NCBI RefSeq assembly: GCF_010500835.1
Contig: NZ_JAAAMJ010000005.1
Coordinates: 124,001 to 188,000, forward strand
Direction: 5' to 3'
Length of the DNA: 64,000 nt
Source of the DNA: Aurantimonas aggregata
Lineage (GTDB): Bacteria; Pseudomonadota; Alphaproteobacteria; Rhizobiales; Rhizobiaceae
The notes beneath the pieces were generated by a model. That model saw nothing but the letters and a program-made list of their open reading frames with translations. It was not told the origin of the DNA and ran no database searches. Below are positions 37,430 through 47,455 of this stretch, in pieces (position 1 is the first letter of the stretch; every line of letters begins with the position of its first letter). The position numbers were made by a program, and so were the translations under genes.

Positions 37430-39337
37430 ATGCTTCAGATCACAGACCTCTCCGCGCGCGTTGCCGGCCGCCTGCTCATCGACCATGCCAGCCTGACGCT
37501 GCCGACCGGCACCAAGGCCGGGCTGGTCGGGCGCAACGGCGCCGGCAAGTCGACCCTGTTCCGCGTCATCACCGGCGACCTCGCCGCCGAGACCGGGTCG
37601 GTGTCGTTCCCGAAAAACACACGGCTCGGCCAGGTCGCCCAGGAGGCGCCCGGCACCGAGGAATCGCTGATCGAGATCGTGCTGAAGGCCGATGTCGAAC
37701 GCGTCGCGCTGCTCGCCGAAGCGGAGACCGCCACCGATCCGAACCGCATCGCCGACATCCACATCCGTCTCGCCGACATCGAGGCGCATTCGGCGGAATC
37801 GCGCGCTTCCTCCATCCTGTCCGGGCTTGGCTTCGACATCGCGGCGCAGGCCCGCCCGGCCTCGTCCTTCTCCGGCGGCTGGCGGATGCGCGTCGCGCTT
37901 GCGGCGGTGCTGTTCTCGCAGCCCGACATGCTGCTGCTCGACGAGCCGACCAACTATCTCGATCTCGAAGGCACGCTCTGGCTGGAGAACTTCGTCTCGC
38001 GCTATCCGCACACCGTGCTCGTCATCAGCCATGATCGGGACGTCCTCAACAACGCCGTCAACGCGATCGTCCATCTCGACCAGCAGAAGCTGAACTTCTA
38101 TCGCGGCGACTACGACCAGTTCGAGCGCCAGCGGGCCGAAAAGCTGGAACTGCTGCATAAGGCGATCGGCAAGCAGGAAGCCCATCGCAAGCACATGGAG
38201 GCGTTCGTCGAGCGCTTCCGCGCCAAGGCCTCGAAGGCGCGGCAGGCCCAGTCCCGCCTCAAGGCGCTCGAAAAGATGCAGCCGCTGCAGGCGATCGTCG
38301 AGGACCACGTGACGCCGTTCGTCTTCGAGGGACCGGAAAAGGCCGCCGCCTCGCCGATCATCCGCATGGAACATGCGACGGTCGGCTACACGCCCGGCCG
38401 ACCGATCCTGTCGCGCCTCGACCTGCGCATCGACACCGACGACCGGATCGCGCTGCTCGGCCAGAACGGCAACGGCAAGTCGACCTTCGCCAAGCTGCTG
38501 GCCGGCCGGCTGGCGGAGCAGTCCGGCACCATCACCCGTGCACCGGGGCTGAAGATCGCCTTCTTCGCCCAGCACCAGATCGACGACCTGCGGCCGGCGG
38601 AAAGCGCCGTGCAGCACGTGCGGCGGCTGATGCCCGATGCGGCGGAAGCCAAGGTCCGCGCCAAGGTCGCGCGGATGGGCCTGCCGACCCAGAAGATGGA
38701 CACCGCGGCCGAGAAGCTCTCCGGCGGCGAGAAGGCCCGGCTTCTGATGGGCCTGGCGACCCTCGATGCGCCGAACCTCCTGATCCTCGACGAGCCGACG
38801 AACCATCTCGACATCGAGGCCCGCGAAAGCCTGGTGCGGGCGCTCAACGACTTCCCCGGTGCCGTCATCCTGATCAGCCATGACCGCCACATGGTCGAGG
38901 CGACGATGGACCGGCTGTGGATCGTCGCCGAGGGCACGGTCTCGCGCTACGACGGCGACCTCGAGGACTACAAGAAGCTGGTCCTGTCGGGCGGCACCAA
39001 GGGCAACAGCGTCGGCGCCGATCCGGCAGACCTTGCCTCGGCGCCGGCGCCGCAGGTCTCGAAGATCGACCAGCGTCGCATCGCCGCCGAGCGCCGCGAA
39101 CAGCTCAAGCCGTTGAAGGCGAAGATCAGCCAGCTGGATATCCAGATCTCGCGCCTGCAGAAGACCATCGAGGGGCTCGACGAGACGCTCGGCGATGCCG
39201 CGCTCTATACCTGCGATCCGGCTCGCGCGGCCGCGCTCAACAAGCAGCGTTCCGATGCGGCGAAGACGCTCGCTTCCTGCGAGGAAAACTGGCTGGCACT
39301 GACCGCCGAACACGACGCGGCAATGGCGGCCGAATAG
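37430..39337 (+). CDS. ABC-F family ATP-binding protein
   Basis: About 635 residues with two full ABC ATPase domains and no membrane part. The first has Walker A GRNGAGKST, signature FSGGW and Walker B MLLLDEPTNYLD; the second has GQNGNGKST, signature LSGGE and LILDEPTNHLD. The linker helices between (about 235-310, rich in K/R/Q) are the P-site tRNA interaction motif of ABC-F translation factors. The C-terminal 80 residues form a charged coiled-coil region, as in Uup-like members. The start is the ATG at 37430, which begins the conserved MLQITDLSARV; an in-frame ATG 21 bases earlier is less likely. Which ribosome substate it acts on is unknown. Confidence 0.92.
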   Translation: MLQITDLSARVAGRLLIDHASLTLPTGTKAGLVGRNGAGKSTLFRVITGDLAAETGSVSFPKNTRLGQVAQEAPGTEESLIEIVLKADVERVALLAEAETATDPNRIADIHIRLADIEAHSAESRASSILSGLGFDIAAQARPASSFSGGWRMRVALAAVLFSQPDMLLLDEPTNYLDLEGTLWLENFVSRYPHTVLVISHDRDVLNNAVNAIVHLDQQKLNFYRGDYDQFERQRAEKLELLHKAIGKQEAHRKHMEAFVERFRAKASKARQAQSRLKALEKMQPLQAIVEDHVTPFVFEGPEKAAASPIIRMEHATVGYTPGRPILSRLDLRIDTDDRIALLGQNGNGKSTFAKLLAGRLAEQSGTITRAPGLKIAFFAQHQIDDLRPAESAVQHVRRLMPDAAEAKVRAKVARMGLPTQKMDTAAEKLSGGEKARLLMGLATLDAPNLLILDEPTNHLDIEARESLVRALNDFPGAVILISHDRHMVEATMDRLWIVAEGTVSRYDGDLEDYKKLVLSGGTKGNSVGADPADLASAPAPQVSKIDQRRIAAERREQLKPLKAKISQLDIQISRLQKTIEGLDETLGDAALYTCDPARAAALNKQRSDAAKTLASCEENWLALTAEHDAAMAAE

Positions 39338-39351
39338 CGCTTCGGCCCTGG

Positions 39352-39388
39352 CCCCACGGCCCGACAGGCCTCTCGCCGTGGGGTGTTC
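39352..39388 (+). terminator. terminator-like hairpin after the ABC-F gene
   Basis: Nine-base arms CCCCACGGC (39352-39360) and GCCGTGGGG (39375-39383) with a 14-base loop, 15 bases past the ABC-F stop. Only TGTTC follows, so it is a weak intrinsic terminator or a stabilising 3' stem. Confidence 0.5.
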
Positions 39389-39577
39389 GCAAAGCGGACC
39401 GTCGCGCGCCAATGCTGATCCGGCTTGATCCAGCGTCGCAAAACTGTCATCTCCACTGACCATTGAACCCAAGAGGCCGACGCGAGAATGCGTCGCGGCG
39501 CATTGACCTCAGTCCTCCGGTACCGGCCGGACACGCGCCGTCGCACTCAGGGCCGCGAACGCAGGTCGATCATCTTC

Positions 39578-40348
39578 ATGCCGACATTCCTCATACGCGC
39601 GGCAAGACTGGCCCTGGCGATTCCGCAGGCGGCGCTCGCACGCCGGACGGCAAAGGAGCTGTTCTGGTTTGGTGCCCTGGCTCTCTGCTCCGTGGCAGCT
39701 GCCTGGGTCTTCTCGTTGATCGTCGAGCCGACGTCGGGTCCGACCGAGTTTCCTGGCGAGAACGGCCCCAGCGAGATCCTGCAGGCGGCGATGGTCATCG
39801 CAGCGGGTCTCCTGTTCTTTCTTGCCGCGCTCCGCTTCGGCTTCGAGATCTTTTACGCCAGCGTCGCGATTGCCGTAGCCTGCGGGCTCGCAGCGGTTCG
39901 CGAATTCCCGCGTTGCGGCAGCTCCTTTTACGATACCGGGCCGTGCATCACCGACAACGGCAAGCTGCTGATCACGCTGGTCCTGGTCGGCTCGGCCATA
40001 GCCTTGCTGGCGGTGCGGCGCGAGGCGTTCTCCCGGCACCTGCGCGAGTTGAACTTCTTCTGGATCGTCCCGTGCGGGATAAGCGGCGTCCTGCTGGTCG
40101 TCGCTGAAATCGTCGGCGAGACCTACTACCGCGTGTGGATCGAGGAGACGCTGGAACTTGGGAGCTATCTCAACCTGCTGGTCTTCTCCGTCGCGCTGAA
40201 CATCCGGCCAAATTGGTTCCAGTTAGCCAGGGCACCTTATTGGAAATCGGCGACTGTGCTGAAGCGGCGCCGCGCGGCGCATGGCGGCCACGCTGGGATC
40301 AGGCTTTCTTCACCCAGCGACGATCCTCGGTCTGCTGCCAGTAGGTGA
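39578..40348 (+). CDS. membrane protein of unknown function
   Basis: About 256 residues from the ATG at 39578; other in-frame starts lie upstream, but the first 30 residues they add are Arg-rich and unlikely. There are about six hydrophobic segments (about 28-48, 63-81, 84-101, 127-144, 159-178 and 188-207). A loop contains two cysteines near 110-121 (RCGSSFYDTGPC), which could be a disulfide or metal site. The C-terminal tail of about 30 residues is basic and overlaps the end of holC on the opposite strand by 50 bases. No family recognised. It follows the ABC-F gene with a 240-base spacer. Confidence 0.6.
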   Translation: MPTFLIRAARLALAIPQAALARRTAKELFWFGALALCSVAAAWVFSLIVEPTSGPTEFPGENGPSEILQAAMVIAAGLLFFLAALRFGFEIFYASVAIAVACGLAAVREFPRCGSSFYDTGPCITDNGKLLITLVLVGSAIALLAVRREAFSRHLRELNFFWIVPCGISGVLLVVAEIVGETYYRVWIEETLELGSYLNLLVFSVALNIRPNWFQLARAPYWKSATVLKRRRAAHGGHAGIRLSSPSDDPRSAASR

Positions 40349-40751
40349 CCGCGTGGCCGGCGGCCTTCTCCGCCGCCCACCGTTCCCTCGCCCGGGCGAT
40401 CTGCTCGCCGTCGTGGCCGTCGAACAGATAGACGGCCCGCACGTAGCGTTCGAGCGATAGCGGCGTAGCGCCTTCCACCAGGAATCGCACGTGCGGCTCG
40501 TTGGACTCCTGCGTCGGCTCGATTGTCAAGACGACCGGCTGCAGCGCCGCGGATCCTTCCGCGTCGCTGCCATGTGGCAGAAAGCCGTCATCCTTGTAGA
40601 CCCACAAATGGTGATCCAGCGCGTCGCGGCGTTCCTCGGTGACGAACTGCACGACGACGCGCCAGCCCCGGGCGAGGCTGCGCTCCAGCAGATCCGGAAG
40701 GGCGTCCTCCAGCCGGCTCTCGGTCATGTGGTAGAACAGGACTTCCGCCAT
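40299..40751 (-). CDS. holC: DNA polymerase III subunit chi
   Basis: A small replisome subunit (150 residues) that links the clamp loader to SSB. Family features are MAEVLFYHMTESRLEDALPDLLE at the N-terminus, then WRVVVQFVTEERRDALDHHLWVYKDDGFLPHG, the conserved core, and a C-terminal RARERWAAEKAAGHAVTYWQQ helix. The start at 40751 is set by the conserved MAEVLFY and a GGAGGGGG upstream. It is downstream of pepA on the same strand (78 bases), the usual holC-pepA pair. Confidence 0.93.
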   Translation of the reverse strand: MAEVLFYHMTESRLEDALPDLLERSLARGWRVVVQFVTEERRDALDHHLWVYKDDGFLPHGSDAEGSAALQPVVLTIEPTQESNEPHVRFLVEGATPLSLERYVRAVYLFDGHDGEQIARARERWAAEKAAGHAVTYWQQTEDRRWVKKA

Positions 40752-40829
40752 CGTGCTCCCCCTCCGATCACCGTCTTCCATCAAGTGCGAGCGCGCAGCG
40801 CCCCGGCGCCATCGCCCGCCCCGCCGAGG

Positions 40830-42338
40830 TCAGCCTGCCTGATAGTGGTCCTTGACCAGCCGGTCGAGCAGCCGCACGCCGAATCCCGAGGCCCAGGACT
40901 GGTTGTACTCGTTGGTGGGCGATCCCATCGCCGTACCGGCAATGTCGAGATGCGCCCACGGCACGTCGTTGACGAAGCGCTGCAGGAACTGTGCGGCGGT
41001 GATGGAGCCGGCCGCCCGACCGCCACCGATATTGCGGATGTCGGCGAACTTGCCTTCGATCATCTTGTCGTATTCCGGTGCCAGCGGCATCCGCCAGACC
41101 TTCTCGCCGCTCACCTTGCCGGCATCGGCCAGTCGCTCGGCAAGCTCGTCATTGTTTGAGAACAGGCCGGCGTGATGATTGCCGAGCGCCACGATGATGG
41201 CGCCGGTGAGTGTCGCCAGATTGACCATGAACTGCGGCTTGAAACGCTGCTGGCAGTACCAGAGGACGTCGGCGAGGACGAGCCGGCCTTCCGCGTCCGT
41301 GTTGAGCACCTCGATCGTGGTGCCTGACATCGCGGTGACGATGTCGCCTGGGCGCTGCGCGTCGCCGTCGACGCTGTTCTCGACGAGGCCGACGATGCCG
41401 ATGGCGTTGACCTTCGCCGATCGGCCGGCCAAGGCCCGCATCAGCCCGGTCACGGCGGCGGCGCCGCCCATGTCGCCCTTCATCTCGTCCATCGAGGCCG
41501 CCGGCTTGATCGACAGACCACCGGTGTCGAAGACGACACCCTTGCCGACGAACGCCACCGGCGCCTGGTCGGCCGGGCCGCCGTTCCAGCGCATGATCAC
41601 GACCAGCGGCGGCCGGGGCGAGCCCTGCGCGACGCCGAGCAGCGCATCCATCTTCAGGTCGCGCAGCTGGCTTTCGCCGAGCACCTCGACCTCGACGCCC
41701 TGCGCCGCCAGCGCCTCGATGCGTTCGGCAAATTCCACGGGTCCGAGCGTGTTGGCCGGTTCGTTGACCAGGTCGCGCGCAAGCATCGTCCCGGCCGCGA
41801 CGGCTTCCTCCACCGCATAGGCAGCCTTTGCCGCCTCGAGGTCGGCCACGGCGAAGCGAAGCCGAAGCGGCTCCTTGTCCTCGTCGGCGTCCTCGTCCTT
41901 CTTCTTCGAGGCCTTGGTCTTGTAGTTGTCGAAATCATAGGTACGCAGCACCGCACCTGCTGCAATGCGGGCGATGTCGGTCGAAGCGACAGCGCCGCCC
42001 TCCGGCAATGCGCAGCGGACGGTGACGCTCCGCGCGCCTTTGACCTTCGACGCGATGACGCCGCCGAGCTTCAGCCAGTCTTCTTCCGTCGCAGGCTTGT
42101 CGGAATGGGTGCCGACGACAAGCAGCCGATCGACCGCCACGCCCTGCGGCGCCAAGAGGTCCAGCGTGGACAGCGCCTTGCCCTTGAACTTCGCCGGTTT
42201 GCCGGCCTTTTCGATCAGTCCGGTCACGGCTTCGCCCAGCTCTGAGGCCACCGCCCCGCCTTGTCCCGCCAGGACGACGAGCACGCCTTCGGGCTCGGCA
42301 TCGGCGGAAACGAATTCGATCTGTGGGAGGGTGGCCAT
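40830..42338 (-). CDS. pepA: leucyl aminopeptidase (cytosol aminopeptidase)
   Basis: A two-metal M17 aminopeptidase that removes N-terminal residues; PepA can also bind DNA in enterics. The 502 residues have an N-terminal macrodomain-like part and the catalytic C-terminal part with [11 protein letters not shown] (metal-ligand Asp), [11 protein letters not shown] and the signature [13 protein letters not shown] short Lys/Asp/Glu-rich insert near 135-150 separates the domains. The start at 42338 ([11 protein letters not shown]) fits the family; the upstream open stretch is ignored. It is divergent from lptF across 229 bases and next to holC. Confidence 0.96.
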   Translation of the reverse strand: MATLPQIEFVSADAEPEGVLVVLAGQGGAVASELGEAVTGLIEKAGKPAKFKGKALSTLDLLAPQGVAVDRLLVVGTHSDKPATEEDWLKLGGVIASKVKGARSVTVRCALPEGGAVASTDIARIAAGAVLRTYDFDNYKTKASKKKDEDADEDKEPLRLRFAVADLEAAKAAYAVEEAVAAGTMLARDLVNEPANTLGPVEFAERIEALAAQGVEVEVLGESQLRDLKMDALLGVAQGSPRPPLVVIMRWNGGPADQAPVAFVGKGVVFDTGGLSIKPAASMDEMKGDMGGAAAVTGLMRALAGRSAKVNAIGIVGLVENSVDGDAQRPGDIVTAMSGTTIEVLNTDAEGRLVLADVLWYCQQRFKPQFMVNLATLTGAIIVALGNHHAGLFSNNDELAERLADAGKVSGEKVWRMPLAPEYDKMIEGKFADIRNIGGGRAAGSITAAQFLQRFVNDVPWAHLDIAGTAMGSPTNEYNQSWASGFGVRLLDRLVKDHYQAG

Positions 42339-42567
42339 GAATACTCCTGTCGCGGTGCGGTCGATGCCGGGAGCCACCGATGAGTCGGACGGCGCCGGGC
42401 GGAGCCTATGATGGATGCGCGAACGGGCTTTGCAAGGTCCGGGTCGCCGGTTACACCGCGTTAACCACGTCGCTTCGCCCTTCTTTAGCCAAGCTGTTGC
42501 AGTGTACGAGGGGATGGTCCGGCCTGCGGACTTTCCCGGCAAGGCAGCGTCGGGGCGTGCAACCGGG

Positions 42568-43767
42568 ATGACGATACGAATGACGCTCCTCGAACGCTAC
42601 GTCTTCAAGGCAGCCTTCGGGTATGCCGCGGGATCGCTGGCGTCGTTGGTGCTCATCGTCTGGATCGTGCAGGCCCTGTCGCGCATCGACATCATCAAGA
42701 CGACCGCATCCGCTGCCGGCAACATCTTCTGGATCGCGCTGATGCTGCTGCCAGGGCTGGTGGCGGGCGTCCTGCCCTTCGCGGTGCTCATCGGCGCCAT
42801 CCAGGCACTGAATTCGCTGAATGCCGGCTCCGAGCGGGCGGTGATCGCCGCCTCTGGTGCCTCCCCGAAAGTCGTCACCCGGCCGATCCTGCTGCTCGGG
42901 GCGATCGGCGGCCTGATGATTCTCGTTCTCAGCCATGTGGTCGGACCCTATTCGTCGAGCGCCTTCCAGAACGGTCTGCGTTCGATCAACGCCGACACGC
43001 TGACGCTCTTCCTCCAGCCCGGGCGATTCGAGCGCGTCCAGTCGGATCTGGTGGTCAGTGTCGGCGACGCCAACGGCTCGGTGATCGAGAGCCTGTTCAT
43101 TGCTGACACCCGCGATCCCGCCTTCGACCTCACCTATTTCGCCCGCGAAGCGCGCGTGATGGAGGATGACGGTCGCTCGACCCTTCTGCTCTACGATGGC
43201 CAGTTGCATCGGCGGAACACGACGGACGGCGGCGTGTCGGTGATCGAGTTCCAGACCTACGCCTTCGATCTCGCCGAGTTGCGGCCTTCGTCGAGCGGCG
43301 ACTGGATCCGCAGCTCTGAACGCAGCACCTACGAATTGCTGTTTCCCGACCCGAACGACGCGCTGTACCAGTCGAAGCCGCTGAGCCTCGTCGAGGAGGC
43401 CACCGATCGCATGACGAGTTGGCTGTATGCGATCGCCTTCGCCCTGTGGGCAGTCGTCGTCGCCGGCGATCCGCGCACCAATCGGCAGGGAACCGGTCCG
43501 GCCATGTTCCTCGGCCTTTCCGGCGGTCTCGTACTCAAGGCGCTGGGTTTCGTCGCGCTTTCGCTGATCGAGGAAGGCTATCTCTGGGTGTTTGTCACCT
43601 GTCTCCTGCCGCTCGGCGCCATTGCGATCAATCTCCTCCTGATATGGCGCGGCCTCGGCCCCGCCAGCTGGCCGATAGCGGAATGGACGGCCGTGCAGTT
43701 CGACCGCATGTCGGCGACGCTCGCCCGGCTGCGCCCGGCCGCGTTTCAGAACGGGTCCGGCGGATGA
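42568..43767 (+). CDS. lptF: LPS export ABC transporter permease LptF
   Basis: Inner-membrane permease of the LptB2FG complex that extracts LPS and passes it to LptC. About 399 residues; the start at 42568 ([11 protein letters not shown]) or 42580 is set by the family N-terminus. Three membrane helices near the N-terminus, a large periplasmic beta-jellyroll domain (about 130-275) and three C-terminal helices fit YjgP/YjgQ. The lptG ATG overlaps its stop (ATGA at 43764-43767). It is the first gene of an envelope operon through rsmA; pepA is divergent. Confidence 0.94.
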   Translation: MTIRMTLLERYVFKAAFGYAAGSLASLVLIVWIVQALSRIDIIKTTASAAGNIFWIALMLLPGLVAGVLPFAVLIGAIQALNSLNAGSERAVIAASGASPKVVTRPILLLGAIGGLMILVLSHVVGPYSSSAFQNGLRSINADTLTLFLQPGRFERVQSDLVVSVGDANGSVIESLFIADTRDPAFDLTYFAREARVMEDDGRSTLLLYDGQLHRRNTTDGGVSVIEFQTYAFDLAELRPSSSGDWIRSSERSTYELLFPDPNDALYQSKPLSLVEEATDRMTSWLYAIAFALWAVVVAGDPRTNRQGTGPAMFLGLSGGLVLKALGFVALSLIEEGYLWVFVTCLLPLGAIAINLLLIWRGLGPASWPIAEWTAVQFDRMSATLARLRPAAFQNGSGG

Positions 43768-44846
43768 GGAACTGGACCCTCAACCGTTACTTCTTCCGGC
43801 TCTACGTCGTCAGCTTCCTGTCGACGCTGGTCGCCGTCTTCGCCCTGGTCTACCTGATCGACATGATCGAGGTGAGCCGTCGCGGGCGGATGACGGAGTT
43901 CGGCTTCGGCGCGATCGCGCTGTTCTCCGCGCTGCGCGTCCCGTCCTTCATGGAACAGGCCTTCCCGTTCATCATCCTGTTCTCGTCGATCTTCACGCTG
44001 CTGTCGCTCAGCCGGCGCCTCGAACTGGTTGTGGCCCGCGCCGCCGGCGTATCGATCTGGCAAATCCTGCTGCCGTTCGTCGTCGGCTCGCTGTTTCTCG
44101 GCCTGCTCGCGACCTTCGCCTACAATCCGCTGTCGGCCTACGCCAAGGGCCAGGCGGCAGCCTTCGAAGCCGAGACCGCCAGTGCGGGCATGGCACCGAG
44201 CTCGGACCAGGTGCCGTGGCTGCGGCAGAATGCCGAAGGGGTCACGTCGATCATCGGGGCGAAGACCGTGGCGCAGAACGGCGTGCTGCTCGGCGAGGTG
44301 ACCGCCTTCGTCTTCGGCGAGGACGGTCTCGTGCGCGAGCGGGTCGACGCGCCCCAGGCGGTGCTCGGCGATGGCGCCTGGACGCTCGACAAGCCGCGGG
44401 TCACGCGTATCGGCAATCCGCCGGAGCACCCGGCGACGTTCCGGCTGCCGACGAGCCTGCGGCCTGAGTTCGTCGAACAGCGACTGGCCGACCCCGAGGC
44501 CATCTCGATCTGGGAACTCGGCGACAAGATCGGCGTCGCCGCAAGCCTTGGCTTCAATTCCATGGCTTTTTTGATGCAGTACAACTCGCTCATTGCGCAG
44601 CCGGCGCTGTTCGTCGCCATGACGCTGCTGGCCGCGACGGTCGCGACGAGGTTTTCGCGCACCCGCCAGTCTGCTAGGACCTTGGGGAGTGGCGTGTTGG
44701 CTGGTTTCGTGTTGTACGTCGTGACGTTTCTGGCGAAGGCACTCGGCAGCAATGCGGTGGTTCCACCGGTTGCAGCCGCTTGGTTTCCAGTGTTGGCAGC
44801 AGGATTGTTTGGGGTAACAATCCTGCTCCATCAAGAGGATGGTTAG
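43764..44846 (+). CDS. lptG: LPS export ABC transporter permease LptG
   Basis: Partner of LptF in LPS extraction. The 360 residues begin [19 protein letters not shown], with membrane segments at about 15-35, 60-80 and 100-120, a periplasmic domain and three C-terminal helices. The start is fixed by the ATGA overlap with lptF. It ends two bases before the lptD start proposed here, so coupled translation continues through the operon. Confidence 0.94.
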   Translation: MRNWTLNRYFFRLYVVSFLSTLVAVFALVYLIDMIEVSRRGRMTEFGFGAIALFSALRVPSFMEQAFPFIILFSSIFTLLSLSRRLELVVARAAGVSIWQILLPFVVGSLFLGLLATFAYNPLSAYAKGQAAAFEAETASAGMAPSSDQVPWLRQNAEGVTSIIGAKTVAQNGVLLGEVTAFVFGEDGLVRERVDAPQAVLGDGAWTLDKPRVTRIGNPPEHPATFRLPTSLRPEFVEQRLADPEAISIWELGDKIGVAASLGFNSMAFLMQYNSLIAQPALFVAMTLLAATVATRFSRTRQSARTLGSGVLAGFVLYVVTFLAKALGSNAVVPPVAAAWFPVLAAGLFGVTILLHQEDG

Positions 44847-44847
44847 T

Positions 44848-47307
44848 ATGATTCCGAGGGGGACCGACGGCCGGCGAAGGGGTCTCGCCGTGCCGCGAGT
44901 AAAGGGGTTTCTCCTTGCTGGCACGGCGTTTTGCGCGCTTGGCTTCGCAAGCGGCATGTCCTATGCGCAGCCGGCTCTGCCGACCGATTTCCAGGCACCC
45001 GAGAACGCCCAGCTGTTTCTCGAGGCCGACACCGTCACCTATGACAGCGACTCCTCCGTCGTTACCGCCGGCGGCGGCGTCCAGATCGACTACGGTTCGT
45101 ACAAGCTCGTCGCCCAGAAAGTCGTCTACGACCAGAACACCCGCCGTCTGATCGCCACGGGCGATGTGGAACTGCAACAGCCGGACGGGAATCGCGTCTA
45201 CGCCGACTCGATCGACATCACCGACGATTTCCGTGACGGCTTCGTCCAGGCGTTGCGCATCGAGACCCCGGAGAACACCCGTTTCGCAGCAGCTGGCGCG
45301 GTTCGTCGCGACGGCAGCGTCACGACGTTCCAGCAGGGCGTCTACACGGCGTGCGAGGCGTGCGAGGAGAACCCCGAGCGGGCGCCGTTGTGGCAGGTGA
45401 AGGCGCGCAAGATCGTCTGGGACCAGACCGAGAAGGAAATCCGCTATTACGGCGCGCAGTTCGAGTTTTTCGGCGCGCCGATCGCCTACCTTCCTTACTT
45501 CCAGTCGCCGGACCCGACGGTGAAGCGCAAGTCCGGCTTCCTGCCGCCGGCGTTCCGCTCCTCCGACCAACTCGGATACGGCCTTCGGGTGCCGTATTTC
45601 TTCGCCATCGCCGACGACAAGGACGTCACCGTCGCGGGCACCTACTACACCAAGCAGGGATTCCTCGGCGAGATCGAGTACCGGCAGGCCGTCGAGAACG
45701 GCTATTTCACCCTGCAGGCCGCCGGCATCGTCCAGCAGGACCCGGACGCGTTCAGCGACGACAACATCTATTCCCCCACCGGCGAATCCCCCGACTTCGC
45801 CAACACCGACCGCGGGATGATCGGCACGACCGGCAAGTTCGCGCTCAGCGACCGCTGGACTTTCGGCTGGAACGTCCTTGCCCAGTCGGACGCGAACTTT
45901 TCCAACACCTACGAGATCCCCGGGTTCGGCCGGACGCTGCACACGTCGGAAATCTACCTGACGGGTCTCGGCGACCAGAGCTTCTTCGACCTTCGGACGC
46001 AGAAATTCGACTACCAGTCGATCAATCCGAGCCTCGAGGATCAGCAGCCGCTCGTGCTGCCCAGCTTCGACTATCAGCGCATCGAGCAGGAGGGCGTCCT
46101 CGGCGGCGAGGTCCAGCTCGACCTGAACGTCGCCTCGCTTCACCGCGACGAAGATCAGGTCAGCGCGCTTTGCGCCACGTGGCTCGATAACGGCGCCTGC
46201 CAGGTCCCGACAGCAGGGTATCTCTATCGACCTGACCTCAGCCGGTATCTCGGGCTGGAGGGCGATTACACGCGGGCCACCGCTGAGGCAAAGTGGCAGG
46301 ACAGCTACACGCTCGATTCCGGCCTGGTGCTGAAGCCGATGGCTGGGGTTCGCGGCGATCTCTACACCGCTGACATGAGCTCCGATGGGTTCAACAACGT
46401 CCTCTACGATCGGCCCGCGAGTGTCTTCAACCAGGGCACGCTCAGCCTCGACGACTCCGGCGCCCGCGGCATGGCGACGGCGGCGATCGAAGCGCGGTAT
46501 CCCTATCTGATCGAGACCGCACACACGTCCCACGTGATCGAGCCGATCGCCCAGCTGATCACCCGCCCGGACGAGAACCGCATCGGCCTGGTGCCGAACG
46601 AAGACGCCCAGACGCTGGTGTTCAACACCGCCAACCTGTTCGAACTCGACAAGTTCTCCGGCTATGACCGCATCGAGGGCGGCACGCGCGCCAACTACGG
46701 CCTGCGCTATGCCGCGACGCTCGATAGCGGCTATTCGCTCGACGCGGTGATCGGCCAGTCCTACCACCTCGCCGGGCTCAACTCGTACGCCCAGACCGAT
46801 CTCGCCCTGGTCGGCTATGATTCGGGCCTCGAGACCGACAGGTCCGACTACGTGACGTCGTTCGCCGTCGGCACGCCCATCGGCCTCGAGGTGGGAACCC
46901 AGATGCGCCTCGACGAGGAGGATTACGCCCTCCAGCGCACGGACATCTACGGCTCCTACGCCTTTGCGGGGGGCAACGCCCGGCTGACCTATACCGACAT
47001 CGCCGCGCAGCCGACCTACGGCTCGATCGAGGATCGCAGCCAGGTCACCGCCTCCGGCTCCGTGACCTTCGCACCCAACTGGACGGCCTTCGGGGCGCTC
47101 GGCTACGACATCGAAAACGAGACGGTGGTCGAGCGGACCTTCGGCGTCGGCTATGCCGACGAGTGCTTCAGCCTGCTCGTCTCCTATTCGGACACTGCGA
47201 ACCGCTATACGCAGGAGGCCAATTCGACGACGGTGATGTTCACGCTCGGCCTGCGAACCATCTCGGACTTCTCGCAATCCTATGATATCGGGGACAACGA
47301 CAGCTAG
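44848..47307 (+). CDS. lptD: LPS-assembly outer-membrane protein LptD
   Basis: The outer-membrane barrel that, with LptE, inserts LPS into the outer leaflet. About 819 residues. AAGAGG (44833-44838) has suitable spacing to the ATG at 44848; an ATG nine bases earlier is too close. The signal peptide ends near SYAQ-PA (about 43). The OstA jellyroll domain follows (EADTVTYDSDSSVVTAGGGV, then LIATGDVELQQPDG), and the C-terminal ~600 residues are a beta-barrel with many aromatic strand ends. Few cysteines are present (CEACEEN near 172 and two later), unlike the four-Cys E. coli pattern. Confidence 0.94.
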   Translation: MIPRGTDGRRRGLAVPRVKGFLLAGTAFCALGFASGMSYAQPALPTDFQAPENAQLFLEADTVTYDSDSSVVTAGGGVQIDYGSYKLVAQKVVYDQNTRRLIATGDVELQQPDGNRVYADSIDITDDFRDGFVQALRIETPENTRFAAAGAVRRDGSVTTFQQGVYTACEACEENPERAPLWQVKARKIVWDQTEKEIRYYGAQFEFFGAPIAYLPYFQSPDPTVKRKSGFLPPAFRSSDQLGYGLRVPYFFAIADDKDVTVAGTYYTKQGFLGEIEYRQAVENGYFTLQAAGIVQQDPDAFSDDNIYSPTGESPDFANTDRGMIGTTGKFALSDRWTFGWNVLAQSDANFSNTYEIPGFGRTLHTSEIYLTGLGDQSFFDLRTQKFDYQSINPSLEDQQPLVLPSFDYQRIEQEGVLGGEVQLDLNVASLHRDEDQVSALCATWLDNGACQVPTAGYLYRPDLSRYLGLEGDYTRATAEAKWQDSYTLDSGLVLKPMAGVRGDLYTADMSSDGFNNVLYDRPASVFNQGTLSLDDSGARGMATAAIEARYPYLIETAHTSHVIEPIAQLITRPDENRIGLVPNEDAQTLVFNTANLFELDKFSGYDRIEGGTRANYGLRYAATLDSGYSLDAVIGQSYHLAGLNSYAQTDLALVGYDSGLETDRSDYVTSFAVGTPIGLEVGTQMRLDEEDYALQRTDIYGSYAFAGGNARLTYTDIAAQPTYGSIEDRSQVTASGSVTFAPNWTAFGALGYDIENETVVERTFGVGYADECFSLLVSYSDTANRYTQEANSTTVMFTLGLRTISDFSQSYDIGDNDS

Positions 47308-47342
47308 GACGTTGCGGTCCGCCTGACGGCGGCCAGCGTCCT
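47306..47342 (+). repeat. stem-loop between lptD and the SurA-like gene
   Basis: AGGACG (47306-47311) can pair with CGTCCT (47337-47342), and an inner stem GGTCCGCC/GGCGGCC encloses TGAC. No T-run follows, so it is not a simple terminator. It may be a processing or stabilising stem in the operon transcript. Confidence 0.35.
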
Positions 47343-47455
47343 GGATGGCAGTCACGCCGAAATGAGTGGTCCGGATCATCATTTCGCCAGAGCGGGCCTC
47401 TAAAGGCACTGCAACCTGCCGTAGCCATCGCCCCGGAGGAGGAGTTTCAGGAACC

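Noticed and set aside
36770-39472. A very long leftward open frame running across the DinB and ABC-F genes into the GST gene
   Set aside because: Only its last 229 codons (the GST) have conserved features. The rest is antisense to two well-supported genes.
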